Shown here: one piece after another, positions 42,657-51,391 of the stretch
Layout of the letters: every line of letters begins with the position of its first letter
How positions within the stretch are numbered: position 1 is the stretch's first letter
Source of the DNA: Paraburkholderia tuberum STM678
GTDB lineage: Bacteria; Pseudomonadota; Gammaproteobacteria; Burkholderiales; Burkholderiaceae
Direction of reading: 5' to 3'
Assembly (NCBI RefSeq): GCF_902833905.1
Contig: NZ_CADFGP010000031.1
Span: 32,706 to 96,705 of the forward strand
Length of the DNA stretch: 64,000 bases
Translations under genes and position numbers: made by a program
Notes under the pieces: generated by a model
Told to the model about the DNA's origin: nothing
The model's database searches: none
Seen by the model: the letters and a program-made list of their open reading frames with translations, nothing else

Positions 42657-43517
42657 ATGCGAGCCTTGAACACCATCACTGAAGCGGCGATCAATTTGGC
42701 GGCCATCAAGAAGGCGGCCCGGAAAGTGGCCGGATACATTGCGTGCGCCGCGGCCGTCGTCGCTGTTGCGGCTTGCCACGGCCTGCCGGAGAAGACCGAC
42801 GAAACGGCAGCGTGGAACAACAACAAATTATATACGGAGGCGAACGACGCCCTGACCGGTGGCGACTGGGGCAAGTGCGCGAAGTATTTCGAGCTGCTCG
42901 AGGGCCGCGACCCGTTCGGCCACTTCGCCCAGCAGGCGCAGATCAACGTCGCGTACTGCAACTGGAAAGACAACGAAAACGCCGCCGCCGACCAGGCCAT
43001 CGACCGCTTCATCCAGCTGCACCCGGATCATCCGGACATCGCCTACGCGTATTACCTGAAGGGCATGATCCACTTCAACGACGACCTCGGTCTGTTCGGC
43101 CGCTTCTCGGGCCAGGATATGAGCGAGCGCGATCCGAAGTCGCTGCGCGAGTCGTATGACGCGTTCAAGGTCGTGGTGGACCGTTTCCCGAACAGCAAGT
43201 ACGCGGCGGACGCCGCGCAGCGCATGCGCTACATCGTGAATGCGCTCGCATCGCACGAAGTCCACGCCGCGGACTACTACTATCGCCGCGGCGCCTATGT
43301 CGCCGCCATCAACCGTGCGCAGCTCGCATTGCGCGAGTACAAGAACGCGCCGGCCATCGAAGACGCGCTGCACATCATGATCCTGTCGTACGAGAAGCTG
43401 AACAACCAGCAACTCGCCGACGACACTCGTCGCGTGCTGGCCGGCACCTTCCCCGACAGCCCGTACGTGACCGGCCACGCACGGCCCGGCACGGCGAAGT
43501 CGTGGTGGCAGTTCTGA
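42657..43517 (+). CDS. bamD: Outer membrane assembly lipoprotein BamD (ComL)
   Basis: A 286-residue TPR lipoprotein of the BAM complex, which inserts beta-barrel proteins into the outer membrane. The signal peptide ends in a lipobox, AVAACHG, with the acylated Cys near residue 41; the basic n-region is rather long. Five TPR-type repeats follow, recognisable by NKLYTEANDALTGGDWGKCAK, FAQQAQINVAYC and HPDIAYAYYLKGM. The conserved RDPKSLRESYDAFK segment is present. The ATG at 42657 is in the expected place. A terminator follows. Confidence 0.95.
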   Translation: MRALNTITEAAINLAAIKKAARKVAGYIACAAAVVAVAACHGLPEKTDETAAWNNNKLYTEANDALTGGDWGKCAKYFELLEGRDPFGHFAQQAQINVAYCNWKDNENAAADQAIDRFIQLHPDHPDIAYAYYLKGMIHFNDDLGLFGRFSGQDMSERDPKSLRESYDAFKVVVDRFPNSKYAADAAQRMRYIVNALASHEVHAADYYYRRGAYVAAINRAQLALREYKNAPAIEDALHIMILSYEKLNNQQLADDTRRVLAGTFPDSPYVTGHARPGTAKSWWQF

Positions 43518-43557
43518 GCCCTCACGCGCCGACGGCACACTGACCTTCGTCTGAAAA

Positions 43558-43591
43558 CGAAAACGCCACGACCTCGGTCGTGGCGTTTTCG
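43558..43591. terminator. Bidirectional terminator between bamD and rlmD
   Basis: A perfect 15-base stem, CGAAAACGCCACGAC and its complement, around a CTCG loop. T runs lie in the stem ends on both strands, so it can serve bamD and the convergent rlmD. Confidence 0.85.
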
Positions 43592-43610
43592 TTTATGCGC
43601 GCCGCGAGAC

Positions 43611-45041
43611 TCAATCGCGCTCGAACAGCGCAATCGATTCCACGTGCGACGTATGCGGGAACATATTGACGACGCCCGCGCCCACCAGCCGATAGCCGGC
43701 CTCATGCACGAGCAGCCCGGCATCGCGCGCGAGCGTGGCCGGCGCGCACGACACATAGACGATGCGCGTCGGCAGCGGCCCGTTGCCGCTCTGCGCGATC
43801 TCCGCGAGCGCCTTCGCGATCGCGAGTGCGCCTTCGCGCGGCGGATCGACGAGGAACTTGTCGAACTGGCCGAGCGCGCGCAAGTCGTCGGCGGTGACTT
43901 CGAACAGGTTGCGGCACGCGAACGACGTATGCCCGGCGACGCCATTCAGCTCCGCATTCGCGAGCGCGCGCTGGGTCAGCACTTCGCTACCCTCGATGCC
44001 GACCACTTCCCGCGAGATTCGCGCGAGCGGCAGCGTGAAGTTGCCGATCCCGCAGAACAGGTCGAGCACGCGGTCGGTGCGTGCCGGCGCCAGCAGGCGC
44101 AGCGCGCGGCTCACCAGCACGCGGTTGATCGCGTGATTGACCTGGGTGAAATCAGTTGGCTTGAACGGCATACGGATGCCGTATTCGGGCAGCGTGTAGT
44201 CGAGCTGCACGTCGAGAGGATAAAGCGGCGTGACCGTGTCGGGACCGCCCGGCTGGATCCAGAACTGCACCTTGTGCTCGTCCGCGAACTCGCGCAGCAC
44301 CTGCTCGTCCCCGGCCGTCAGCGGTTCGAGGTTGCGCACGACGAGCGCCGTGACCGACGAGCCGACCGCGAGCTCGAGCTGCGGCATGCGGTCGTAGATA
44401 GACAGCTTGCGGACCATGAAACGCAGCGGCATCAGCATCGCCGACACATGCGGCGGCAGCACCTCGCAGGTCTTCATGTCGGCGATATAGCTGCTCTTCT
44501 TCTCGTGAAAGCCGATGCGCATGCCGCCGCGCTCCGGCAGATAGCGCACCGCGAGCCGCGCGCGATAGCGATAACCCCAGGACGGCCCGTGAATCGGCCG
44601 GAACACCGTTTCGGGGCGCAGTTTCGCCAGATGCTGCAGGCTGTCCTCGAGCACGCGCTGCTTGACCGCCACCTGCGCGCGCATGTCGAGATGCTGCATC
44701 GAGCAGCCGCCGCAGATGTTGAAGTACGTGCATTTCGGCGTCGTGCGGATCACGCTTTCGCGGAACACCTGGACGACTTCGGCCTGCTCGAATTTCGGCT
44801 TGCTGCGATGCGTCGAATAACTGACGAGTTCACCCGGCAGCGCGCCTTCGACGAACACGACCTTGCCCGGCGTGCCGTCTTCGCTCGTGGTGCGGCCCAC
44901 GCCGCGCGCTTCCATATCGAGCGAAACGATTTCGATCAGCGGTTCGTTGCCGGTAATGACGGGCGCCGGCGCCGGGGCGTGCGCCCTGGCATGCTTCGAT
45001 GAGCGCCGCGGCGAGCGACGTTGGGGGGCAGTTCGGGACAC
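43611..45041 (-). CDS. rlmD: 23S rRNA (uracil-1939-C5)-methyltransferase RlmD
   Basis: A 476-residue SAM-dependent enzyme with an iron-sulfur cluster. A TRAM-like domain comes first (PLIEIVSLDMEARGVGR). The cluster cysteines are in CTYFNICGGCSMQH with a later one in KTCEVLPPHV. The SAM loop is VLDLFCGIGNFTLPLA and the catalytic region is IVYVSCAPATLARD. I chose the GTG at 45041, because AGGAAG lies seven bases upstream and it fits family length; the open frame to 45224 overlaps the neighbouring exonuclease gene. The N-terminus is Arg/Pro-rich. Confidence 0.92.
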   Translation of the reverse strand: MSRTAPQRRSPRRSSKHARAHAPAPAPVITGNEPLIEIVSLDMEARGVGRTTSEDGTPGKVVFVEGALPGELVSYSTHRSKPKFEQAEVVQVFRESVIRTTPKCTYFNICGGCSMQHLDMRAQVAVKQRVLEDSLQHLAKLRPETVFRPIHGPSWGYRYRARLAVRYLPERGGMRIGFHEKKSSYIADMKTCEVLPPHVSAMLMPLRFMVRKLSIYDRMPQLELAVGSSVTALVVRNLEPLTAGDEQVLREFADEHKVQFWIQPGGPDTVTPLYPLDVQLDYTLPEYGIRMPFKPTDFTQVNHAINRVLVSRALRLLAPARTDRVLDLFCGIGNFTLPLARISREVVGIEGSEVLTQRALANAELNGVAGHTSFACRNLFEVTADDLRALGQFDKFLVDPPREGALAIAKALAEIAQSGNGPLPTRIVYVSCAPATLARDAGLLVHEAGYRLVGAGVVNMFPHTSHVESIALFERD

Positions 45042-45190
45042 CTGCGGACTTCCTGACAAACTATGGGGGAAAGGCGAGATTGTAGACGAAGCGCCGGGCT
45101 TGCCTGCGATGCGGTGCGGACCACACGCGGAGCGAGTGCGGATCGCGGCCCGGATTGCGACTCCCCGGCGCAGGCTCTGCTCGCGCGCGC

Positions 45191-45967
45191 TTACTGCTCG
45201 AACGCCGCCAGATACTCGGCCCACTGCGGCGCGCCTTCCAGCGCGAGCGCGTTCTTCACGAGGTTGATCTCGTCAGCATACTCCGACGGCGAAAAGCCAC
45301 CGCGCATCAGTTGGAAGCGGCAATACAGCAGGTACGTATTGACGACGTCGGTCTCGCAGTAATTGCGGATTTCCTCGATACGCCCTTGCTGGAACGCCTG
45401 CCACACCTGACTGCCGTCCATGCCCATCTTGCCCGGAAAGCCGCACATCTTCGCGAGCGCGTCGAGCGGCGCGTTCGCGCGCGCCTGGTACATCGCGAGC
45501 ACGTCCATCAGATCGGTGTGTCGCGCGTGGTAGCGGCTGATGTAGTTGTTCCACTTGAAGTCGCGGTCGTCCTCGCCGAGATCCCAGAACCGGTAGGCGG
45601 GGATGCCGTTGACGAGCGCGCGGTAGTTGAGCACCGGCAGATCGAAACCGCCGCCGTTCCACGACACGAGTTGCGGCGTGTACTTTTCGATCACGCGATA
45701 GAACGACTGCACGAGCGTCGCCTCGCCGTCCTCGGGCGTACCGAGCGAGCGCACGCGAAAACCGCTGTTGTCACGGAACACGCAGGAAATCGCCGCGACC
45801 CGCTGGAGGTGATGCGGCAGAAAATCGCTGCCAGTTTTTTCGCGGCGTGCGGCGAACGCGTGCTCGGCGACATCGGCGTCGCTCATCGACGCGGGCAAAT
45901 CTTCAAGCCGGCGGATGCCGGCGACATCGGGAATCGTCTCGATGTCGAAAACAAGAATCGGTGTCAT
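45191..45967 (-). CDS. Predicted 3'-5' exonuclease (PolB-exonuclease-like)
   Basis: A 258-residue DnaQ-fold nuclease of the 'predicted PolB-like 3'-5' exonuclease' family. The first metal motif is LVFDIETIPDV (Asp-x-Glu), the second is LVSWNGGGFDLPVLNYRA, and the third is NYCETDVVNTYLLY. It resembles proteins sometimes annotated with polysaccharide biosynthesis, but the active-site pattern points to nucleic acid hydrolysis. The start at 45967 is preferred to 46009, because the latter overlaps rpoS. It sits directly downstream of rpoS and probably shares its transcript. Confidence 0.85.
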   Translation of the reverse strand: MTPILVFDIETIPDVAGIRRLEDLPASMSDADVAEHAFAARREKTGSDFLPHHLQRVAAISCVFRDNSGFRVRSLGTPEDGEATLVQSFYRVIEKYTPQLVSWNGGGFDLPVLNYRALVNGIPAYRFWDLGEDDRDFKWNNYISRYHARHTDLMDVLAMYQARANAPLDALAKMCGFPGKMGMDGSQVWQAFQQGRIEEIRNYCETDVVNTYLLYCRFQLMRGGFSPSEYADEINLVKNALALEGAPQWAEYLAAFEQ

Positions 45968-45971
45968 CAGG

Positions 45972-47060
45972 TCAGAGAACGGCGTCTTTGCGGACACCGT
46001 TTGAGGCAAAGAAGCGCTTCAGTCGCACCAGCGCTTCCTGTTGGATCTGGCGCACACGCTCGCGCGTGAGGCCCATTTCGTCGGCCAGCTCTTCGAGCGT
46101 GGCGGGCTCGATGTGATTCAGACCGAAGCGCCGCTCGATCACATGGCGGTGCTTGTCCGACAAACGCGCGAGCCATGCGCGTGTCAGTGTTTCGAGCTCG
46201 CGATGCTGCACTTCGGCGTCTGGCGACTGGCTCTGGTCGTCCGACAGCAGATCGAGCAGGCTGCTCGCCGGATCGAGATCGAGCGGCGCATCGAGCGAGG
46301 CGGTGTGCTCGTTCAGCGCGAGGATGTCGGTGACTTCGTCGGTGGTCTTGCCGGTCAGATAAGCGATGTCGTCGATGCTCGCGTCGCGGCGCTCGGCCGC
46401 CTCCCCCGAATTCATCGAGTTCTTTTCCAGATGGCGCTTCGCGCGCAACACCTGGTTGAGCTCACGAATCACATGCACGGGCAATCGCACCGTACGCGCC
46501 TGGTTCATGATCGCGCGCTCGATGCTCTGGCGGATCCACCACGTCGCGTAGGTCGAGAAACGGAAGCCGCGCGTCGGATCGAATTTTTCGATTGCGTGCA
46601 TGAGGCCGAGGTTGCCCTCCTCGATCAGATCGAGCAGCGGCACGCCGCGATTCAGATAACCCTTGGCAATGCTGACGACCAGCCGCAGATTGCGCTCGAT
46701 CATCACCTGCCGCGCTTCGAACTCGCCGGCCTTGGCAAGGCGCGAATATTTCTGCTCTTCCTCGACGGTGAGCAACGGCTTCACGCTGATGCGATTCAGA
46801 TAATGCTGGATCGTGTCGGCCGTGAGTTCGGCCTGCAGCAGTGCGCGGAAATCGTCGGCGTCGGGCGGCGCCTCGCCGGTGGTTTCGCGCGCGTCAGCGC
46901 TCTCGCTGTCGTCGAGGCCGCTCTGGCGTTCGTCGGGATCGCGCTCCTCCGCGACCTCTTCTTCCACTTCCGAAGCGCCGCTTTCGTCCACTGCGGCAGA
47001 CGTGACTTCGCTGATCGTCTCAGACTCGGCTTGCGGCGGGCGGCGCTTCGATTTCGGCAT
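45972..47060 (-). CDS. rpoS: Stationary-phase sigma factor RpoS
   Basis: A 362-residue sigma-70-family protein for general stress and stationary phase. An acidic N-terminal extension (about 1-80: EVEEEVAEERDPDERQ) precedes region 1.2 (TADTIQHYLNRISVKPLLT). The core region 2 has ARQVMIERNLRLVVSIAKGY, LIEEGNLGLMHAIEKF and STYATWWIRQSIERAI. Regions 3 and 4 end with TLEELADEMGLTRERVRQIQQEAL. It follows nlpD by 11 bases, as in enterobacteria, where the main rpoS promoter lies inside nlpD; the same is likely here. Confidence 0.96.
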   Translation of the reverse strand: MPKSKRRPPQAESETISEVTSAAVDESGASEVEEEVAEERDPDERQSGLDDSESADARETTGEAPPDADDFRALLQAELTADTIQHYLNRISVKPLLTVEEEQKYSRLAKAGEFEARQVMIERNLRLVVSIAKGYLNRGVPLLDLIEEGNLGLMHAIEKFDPTRGFRFSTYATWWIRQSIERAIMNQARTVRLPVHVIRELNQVLRAKRHLEKNSMNSGEAAERRDASIDDIAYLTGKTTDEVTDILALNEHTASLDAPLDLDPASSLLDLLSDDQSQSPDAEVQHRELETLTRAWLARLSDKHRHVIERRFGLNHIEPATLEELADEMGLTRERVRQIQQEALVRLKRFFASNGVRKDAVL

Positions 47061-47071
47061 GGTCGTATCGC

Positions 47072-48031
47072 TTATTGCGGCGGCAAATACTTCAGTGGGT
47101 CGACTGGTTTACCCTGTCGGCGAACTTCGAAATGCAACATCACACGGTCGGAATCGCTATTGCCCATCTCTGCGATCTTCTGCCCCTTCGTAACCGCGTC
47201 CCCCTCTTTTACCATCAAAGCGCGGTTGTGTGCATACGCGGTGAGATAAGTTGCATCATGCTTGATGATAATGAGATTGCCGTAACCACGCAGCCCATTT
47301 CCGGCATAGACGACGCGACCATCGGCTGACGCTTTAACCGGCTCGCCCGCCGAGCCGCCGATATTGACGCCCTTGTTGGTCGAGTCGTTGAACGTGTTGA
47401 GCAGCGGACCGCGCACCGGCCATGCAAATGCTACGTTGCCTGCCGCGGCGCTACCGACGTCGGCGCTCGCCGCAGAGGGATTGGCCGGAGGCGCAGCTAC
47501 CGCACCATTCGCGGGCGTACCGTTCGTCGCGCCGCCGTAGAGCGGCGGCATCGCGGCGCCGACCACGGCCGGCGCGTTGTTGTTCAGCGGTGCGCTTTGC
47601 ACCGCGCCCGTGCTGCCGATCGGCGCGGTCGACACGCCCGGCGTCATGGCCGCGGTATTCGCGCCCGGCGGCACGACGCGCAGCAGCTGGTCGACTTCGA
47701 TCTGATTCGGGTTGGTCAGGTTGTTCCACGTCGAGATGTCGCGGTAATTCTGGCCGTTTTCGAGCGCAATGCGGTACAGCGTATCGCCCGGCTTCACGCG
47801 ATAGTAGCCGGGCGGCGGCGGGCCGAGCGGCACCGCCGGTTGCGCCGCGCCCTGCGCGGTGGCGAGCGTGCCGCCGCCGGAGCGGTCGACGACGGGCGCC
47901 TGGTCGAGCCGGGATGCACAGGCCGTCATCAACAGGGACAAGGCGAGCACGCACACGCTGCGCTGGGTTACGGTCAGGGGGGTATTCGGGGTGGTTCTCT
48001 GCATCGCGCGCAACATACTCATCGGTGTCAA
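47072..48031 (-). CDS. nlpD: Lipoprotein NlpD-like, LysM and peptidase M23 domains
   Basis: A 319-residue outer-membrane lipoprotein activating amidases at the septum. The signal peptide ends in a lipobox (LSLLMTACAS, Cys near residue 38). A LysM domain follows (YYRVKPGDTLYRIALENGQNY, to about 125), then an Ala/Gly/Pro-rich linker. The C-terminal LytM/M23 domain (about 200-319) includes FAWPVRGPLLNTF, GLRGYGNLIIIKH and VMLHFEVRRQGKPVDP. The first zinc His of active M23 enzymes is missing (NKGVNIGGSAG instead of HxGxD), so it is an activator, not a hydrolase. Several ATGs lie close to the start; the first overlaps pcm by four bases. Confidence 0.92.
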   Translation of the reverse strand: MTPMSMLRAMQRTTPNTPLTVTQRSVCVLALSLLMTACASRLDQAPVVDRSGGGTLATAQGAAQPAVPLGPPPPGYYRVKPGDTLYRIALENGQNYRDISTWNNLTNPNQIEVDQLLRVVPPGANTAAMTPGVSTAPIGSTGAVQSAPLNNNAPAVVGAAMPPLYGGATNGTPANGAVAAPPANPSAASADVGSAAAGNVAFAWPVRGPLLNTFNDSTNKGVNIGGSAGEPVKASADGRVVYAGNGLRGYGNLIIIKHDATYLTAYAHNRALMVKEGDAVTKGQKIAEMGNSDSDRVMLHFEVRRQGKPVDPLKYLPPQ

Positions 48032-49239
48032 ATCACTCCGGATTTTAAGGGTACAAAGAAAACGCGATCAAGCCGCGACTCGCGCCATTGCGCGGGGCCG
48101 AGGCGCTCGATCAGCGTCAGCACCTGGCTCTGTCCTTCCTGCGAGCCGACCGGCGCAACCAGACGTCCGCCGATCGCAAGCTGCTCGAGCAACGCCTGCG
48201 GCACGTCGAGCCCGGCCGCCGCGATCACGATCGCGTCGAACGGGGCCGCCGACGGCAAACCGAGCCGCCCGTCGCCGTAATGCAGCCGGATATTCGGAAT
48301 GCGCAGCGGACGCAGATTCGTCTTCGCGCGCTCGGACAGCGGCTTGATGCGTTCGATCGAATAAACCTCGCGCGCGACCTGGCTCAGCACCGCCGCCTGA
48401 TAGCCGCAACCGGTGCCGATTTCGAGCACCGTGTTCAGCGCGCGCCCGGCCGCCGCGAGTTCGATCATTCGCGCAACCACCGACGGCTTCGAGATAGTCT
48501 GGTGATGACCGATCGGCAGCGCGGCATCTTCGTACGCCTGGGCCGCAAGACCCGGATCGACGAACATGTGGCGCGGCACCGCCGCCATCGCGTTCAGCAC
48601 ACGCTGATCGCTGACGCCATTGGCTCGCACGCGTTCGACCATGCGTTCGCGAACCCGTTCCGAGGTCAGCGCCAAGGCGTTGTTCATCGCGCCGCTGGTC
48701 GCGCCGCCGAATGCGCCGCTCATTGCACCGGCCAACGCGGCGTTCGGCGCGGGTTTCGCGCTTTGCTGCAGTTGCGACTGGAGTGGCGATGGCGTCGCGC
48801 GTGCGCTGTGGCCAGACGCATGCGTCGAGTTTTTGCCTGGCTTGACCGACGACTTTGGTGCTTGCTTGACAGGCTGCCCCGCCAATGCACCAGCCAACGA
48901 GTTCGCCGTTGTCTTTGCGATTGGCGCGGCCTGCGGCTTTGGCGGCATTGCACCGGTCGCCGCCGTTGACGTACCGAACGAAGCGCTTTGCGTCTTCGCC
49001 TGGGGAATCACCTGGGGTCGCGTCGCCGGCGTAGATTGCGCAGCAGCTGAGGTCCTCGCTTGCGCCCGTGCGGCCGCGCCGCCCTGCGTCGGTTTCGCCG
49101 ACTGCTGCCGTGCGTTCAACGCCGCGCTCGCCGCGAGCGCCGCCGCGCGCATCTCACCCGGACGTCCCTCGGGCCGGCGCGGTTCGCGCACCAGGTCCTC
49201 GAGACCTAACGGAAAGCGCTTCGCGCGCTCGCCGGTCAT
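48028..49239 (-). CDS. pcm: Protein-L-isoaspartate O-methyltransferase with long N-terminal extension
   Basis: A 403-residue enzyme repairing isoaspartyl residues. Only the C-terminal 210 residues are the catalytic domain: DQRVLNAMAAVPRHMFVD, GHHQTISKPSVVARM, VLEIGTGCGYQAAVL (SAM loop) and VTAPFDAIVIAAAG-like PFDAIVIAAAGLDVP. The first 190 residues are low complexity, rich in Ala, Ser, Gln, Pro and Lys, and absent from E. coli Pcm (208 residues). The ATG at 49239 overlaps the surE stop (ATGA), and the gene overlaps nlpD by four bases. The extension starts MTGERAKRFPLGLEDLV, which appears specific, so it is probably translated. Confidence 0.9.
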   Translation of the reverse strand: MTGERAKRFPLGLEDLVREPRRPEGRPGEMRAAALAASAALNARQQSAKPTQGGAAARAQARTSAAAQSTPATRPQVIPQAKTQSASFGTSTAATGAMPPKPQAAPIAKTTANSLAGALAGQPVKQAPKSSVKPGKNSTHASGHSARATPSPLQSQLQQSAKPAPNAALAGAMSGAFGGATSGAMNNALALTSERVRERMVERVRANGVSDQRVLNAMAAVPRHMFVDPGLAAQAYEDAALPIGHHQTISKPSVVARMIELAAAGRALNTVLEIGTGCGYQAAVLSQVAREVYSIERIKPLSERAKTNLRPLRIPNIRLHYGDGRLGLPSAAPFDAIVIAAAGLDVPQALLEQLAIGGRLVAPVGSQEGQSQVLTLIERLGPAQWRESRLDRVFFVPLKSGVI

Positions 49240-49994
49240 GAACTGCCGCTCCCGGCGCGCAGCCAGTCGCGCGCCGCAGGCAGCATTTGCGTGTAGGTCA
49301 GATCGAGCTGCAGCGGCGTGATCGACACGGCGCCGTTGGCCACCGCATGGAAGTCCGTGCCTTCGCTCGCGTCGCGCGCCTGGCCCGAGGCGCCGATCCA
49401 ATAGATCGGTTCGCCGCGCGGATTGGTCTGGCGGATCACCGGCTGCGACGGATGACGTTTGCCGAGTCGCGTGATCCGCCAGCCGCGCAGTTCGTCATAC
49501 GGCAGGTTAGGGATATTGACGTTCAGCAGCGGATGTCCCGGCAACGGCCGCGCGAGATAATGCGCGACGATTTCGGCGGCAACGCGGGCCGCGTCTTCGA
49601 GATGCGCCCAGTCCTTGTCGACGAGCGAGAACGCGATGGCCGGCACCCCGAACATGATGCCTTCGGTGGCGGCTGCGACGGTGCCGGAATACAGCGTGTC
49701 ATCGCCCATGTTCTGGCCGTTGTTGATACCCGACACGACCAGGTCCGGTGTATGGTCGAGCATGCCGGTCAGTGCGATGTGCACCGAGTCGGTCGGCGTG
49801 CCGTTCACGTAGTAGAAACCGTTCGCCGAACGCAGGACCGACAGCGGCCGCCACAGCGTCAGGGAATTCGACGCGGCGCTGCAGTTCTGTTCGGGAGCCA
49901 TCACGGTGACGCTGGCGATCGGCTTCAGCGCTTCGTAAAGCGCGGCGAGGCCCGGCGCCAGATAACCGTCGTCGTTGCTGAGTAGGATTCGCAT
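49236..49994 (-). CDS. surE: 5'/3'-nucleotidase SurE
   Basis: A 252-residue metal-dependent phosphatase of stationary-phase survival. The start MRILLSNDDGYLAPGL is the canonical N-terminus with the two metal-binding Asp residues. Further motifs are VMAPEQNCSAASNSLT, VSGINNGQNMGDDTLYSGTVAAA and LNVNIPNLP. Length matches the family exactly, so the open frame up to 50249 is not part of it. It is the first gene of the surE-pcm-nlpD-rpoS unit and overlaps pcm by ATGA. Confidence 0.96.
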   Translation of the reverse strand: MRILLSNDDGYLAPGLAALYEALKPIASVTVMAPEQNCSAASNSLTLWRPLSVLRSANGFYYVNGTPTDSVHIALTGMLDHTPDLVVSGINNGQNMGDDTLYSGTVAAATEGIMFGVPAIAFSLVDKDWAHLEDAARVAAEIVAHYLARPLPGHPLLNVNIPNLPYDELRGWRITRLGKRHPSQPVIRQTNPRGEPIYWIGASGQARDASEGTDFHAVANGAVSITPLQLDLTYTQMLPAARDWLRAGSGSS

Positions 49995-50338
49995 GCGCCG
50001 ATTGTAACCGAGGAAAGATGGCACGCGAACGACATGGACGGCGTGTCTGCGTGGCGTGCACAAGCGTCGTGCGAGCCAGTGTTTTCCAGTTGCGCGGATG
50101 CTCGTATCGAACGCAAAGATGCTGCTTCGCACTGAACGCGCGGCCGTGCGCGCTCGTCGATGAATCGGCATCCTGTGCGTACTTCGCGCTGTGCAATGCA
50201 ATACGGCTTGCGCGAGAAGCGCGCGCGACGCATCGAAAGCGCGCTGCACGTCGTAACCCGCAGCGCAATAAATCGCACGGTCGTGCGCTTTGTTTTACAC
50301 TCGAAAACAGTGCCAACCCTGAACGATACGGAGACACG
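49995..50338. other. Intergenic region between divergent surE and the quinone oxidoreductase gene
   Basis: A 344-base spacer that must hold the promoters of both directions. I see no clear consensus promoter pair, hairpin or small gene. Open frames through it lack ribosome-binding sites. Confidence 0.45.
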
Positions 50339-51313
50339 ATGCGCGCGATTCGCTGCAAGCAGTACGGGCCGCCCGAGAGCCTGGTCGTCGACAACCTGGC
50401 GGATCTCGAAGCGCCGCCTGGCCACGTCGTGATCGACGTGAAAGCCGCGGCCGTCAATTTTCCCGACGTGCTGATCATCGAGAACAAATACCAGTTCAAG
50501 CCGCCGCTGCCGTTCACGCCCGGTTCGGAAGCCGCGGGCATCGTGCGCGCGGTGGGCGAAGGCGTCACGCAGTTCAAGCCTGGTTCGCGCGTGGCCGCGT
50601 TCACCGGCTCCGGCGGTTTTGCCGAGCAGGCGCTTGCGCCCGCCGCGGCCTGCGTGCCGCTCGACGATGACGTGTCGTTCGAACTCGCGGCCGCGTTCAC
50701 GCTCGCGTATGGCACCTCGCATCACGCGGTGGTCGATCGCGGCGCGCTGCAGCCGGGCGAGACGATGCTCGTGCTCGGCGCGGCCGGCGGAGTCGGGCTG
50801 GCGGCGGTCGAAATCGGCAAGGCGCTCGGCGCGCGCGTGATCGCGGCGGCATCGAGCGACGAAAAGCTCGCGACCTGCGTGAAGCACGGCGCGGACGCGA
50901 CGATCAACTACAACACCGAGGATCTGCGCGAGCGCATCAAGGCGCTCACCGACGGCAAGGGTCCGGACGTGATCTACGACCCGGTCGGCGGCGTGTATGC
51001 GGAACCGGCGTTTCGCAGCATCGGCTGGAGGGGGCGTTATCTGGTGGTCGGCTTTGCGAATGGCGAGATTCCAAGGCTGCCGCTGAACCTGATGTTGCTC
51101 AAGGGCGCAAGCGTGGTCGGCGTGTTCTGGGGCGACTTCGCAAAGCGTGAGCCGCAGCGCAATCGCGCGGCATTCGAGCAGATGACCGGCTGGATTCGTG
51201 AAGGCAAGCTCAAGCCCTACGTGTCGGCCCGCTACTCGCTCGACGACACCGGCCGCGCGTTGCGCGACATGGCCGAGCGCCGCGTGATCGGCAAGGTGGT
51301 CATCACGCCGTAG
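50339..51313 (+). CDS. NADPH:quinone oxidoreductase family protein
   Basis: A 324-residue zinc-independent medium-chain reductase. The N-terminal GroES-like domain has KAAAVNFPDVLIIENKYQFK and FTPGSEAAGIVRAVGEG. The NADPH loop is VLGAAGGVGLAAVEIGKALG, followed by VIAAASSDEKLATC. The pattern GPDVIYDPVGG and WRGRYLVVGFANG is typical of the QOR class that reduces quinones or enoyl compounds. GGAG precedes the ATG at 50339, and length is as expected. It is monocistronic. The physiological substrate is unknown. Confidence 0.87.
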   Translation: MRAIRCKQYGPPESLVVDNLADLEAPPGHVVIDVKAAAVNFPDVLIIENKYQFKPPLPFTPGSEAAGIVRAVGEGVTQFKPGSRVAAFTGSGGFAEQALAPAAACVPLDDDVSFELAAAFTLAYGTSHHAVVDRGALQPGETMLVLGAAGGVGLAAVEIGKALGARVIAAASSDEKLATCVKHGADATINYNTEDLRERIKALTDGKGPDVIYDPVGGVYAEPAFRSIGWRGRYLVVGFANGEIPRLPLNLMLLKGASVVGVFWGDFAKREPQRNRAAFEQMTGWIREGKLKPYVSARYSLDDTGRALRDMAERRVIGKVVITP

Positions 51314-51335
51314 CACAACCCATAAAGCAGCATCA

Positions 51336-51376
51336 AAAACGGCGCGGCGGCCGACTGCGATTTCGGCCGCCGCGCC
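51336..51376 (-). terminator. Strong terminator after the ABC permease
   Basis: A 14-base GC-rich perfect stem (GGCGCGGCGGCCGA/TCGGCCGCCGCGCC, 51341-51376). On the minus strand it is followed by five T residues. It may also slow the convergent oxidoreductase transcript. Confidence 0.8.
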
Positions 51377-51391
51377 GCTTGCGATCCACGT

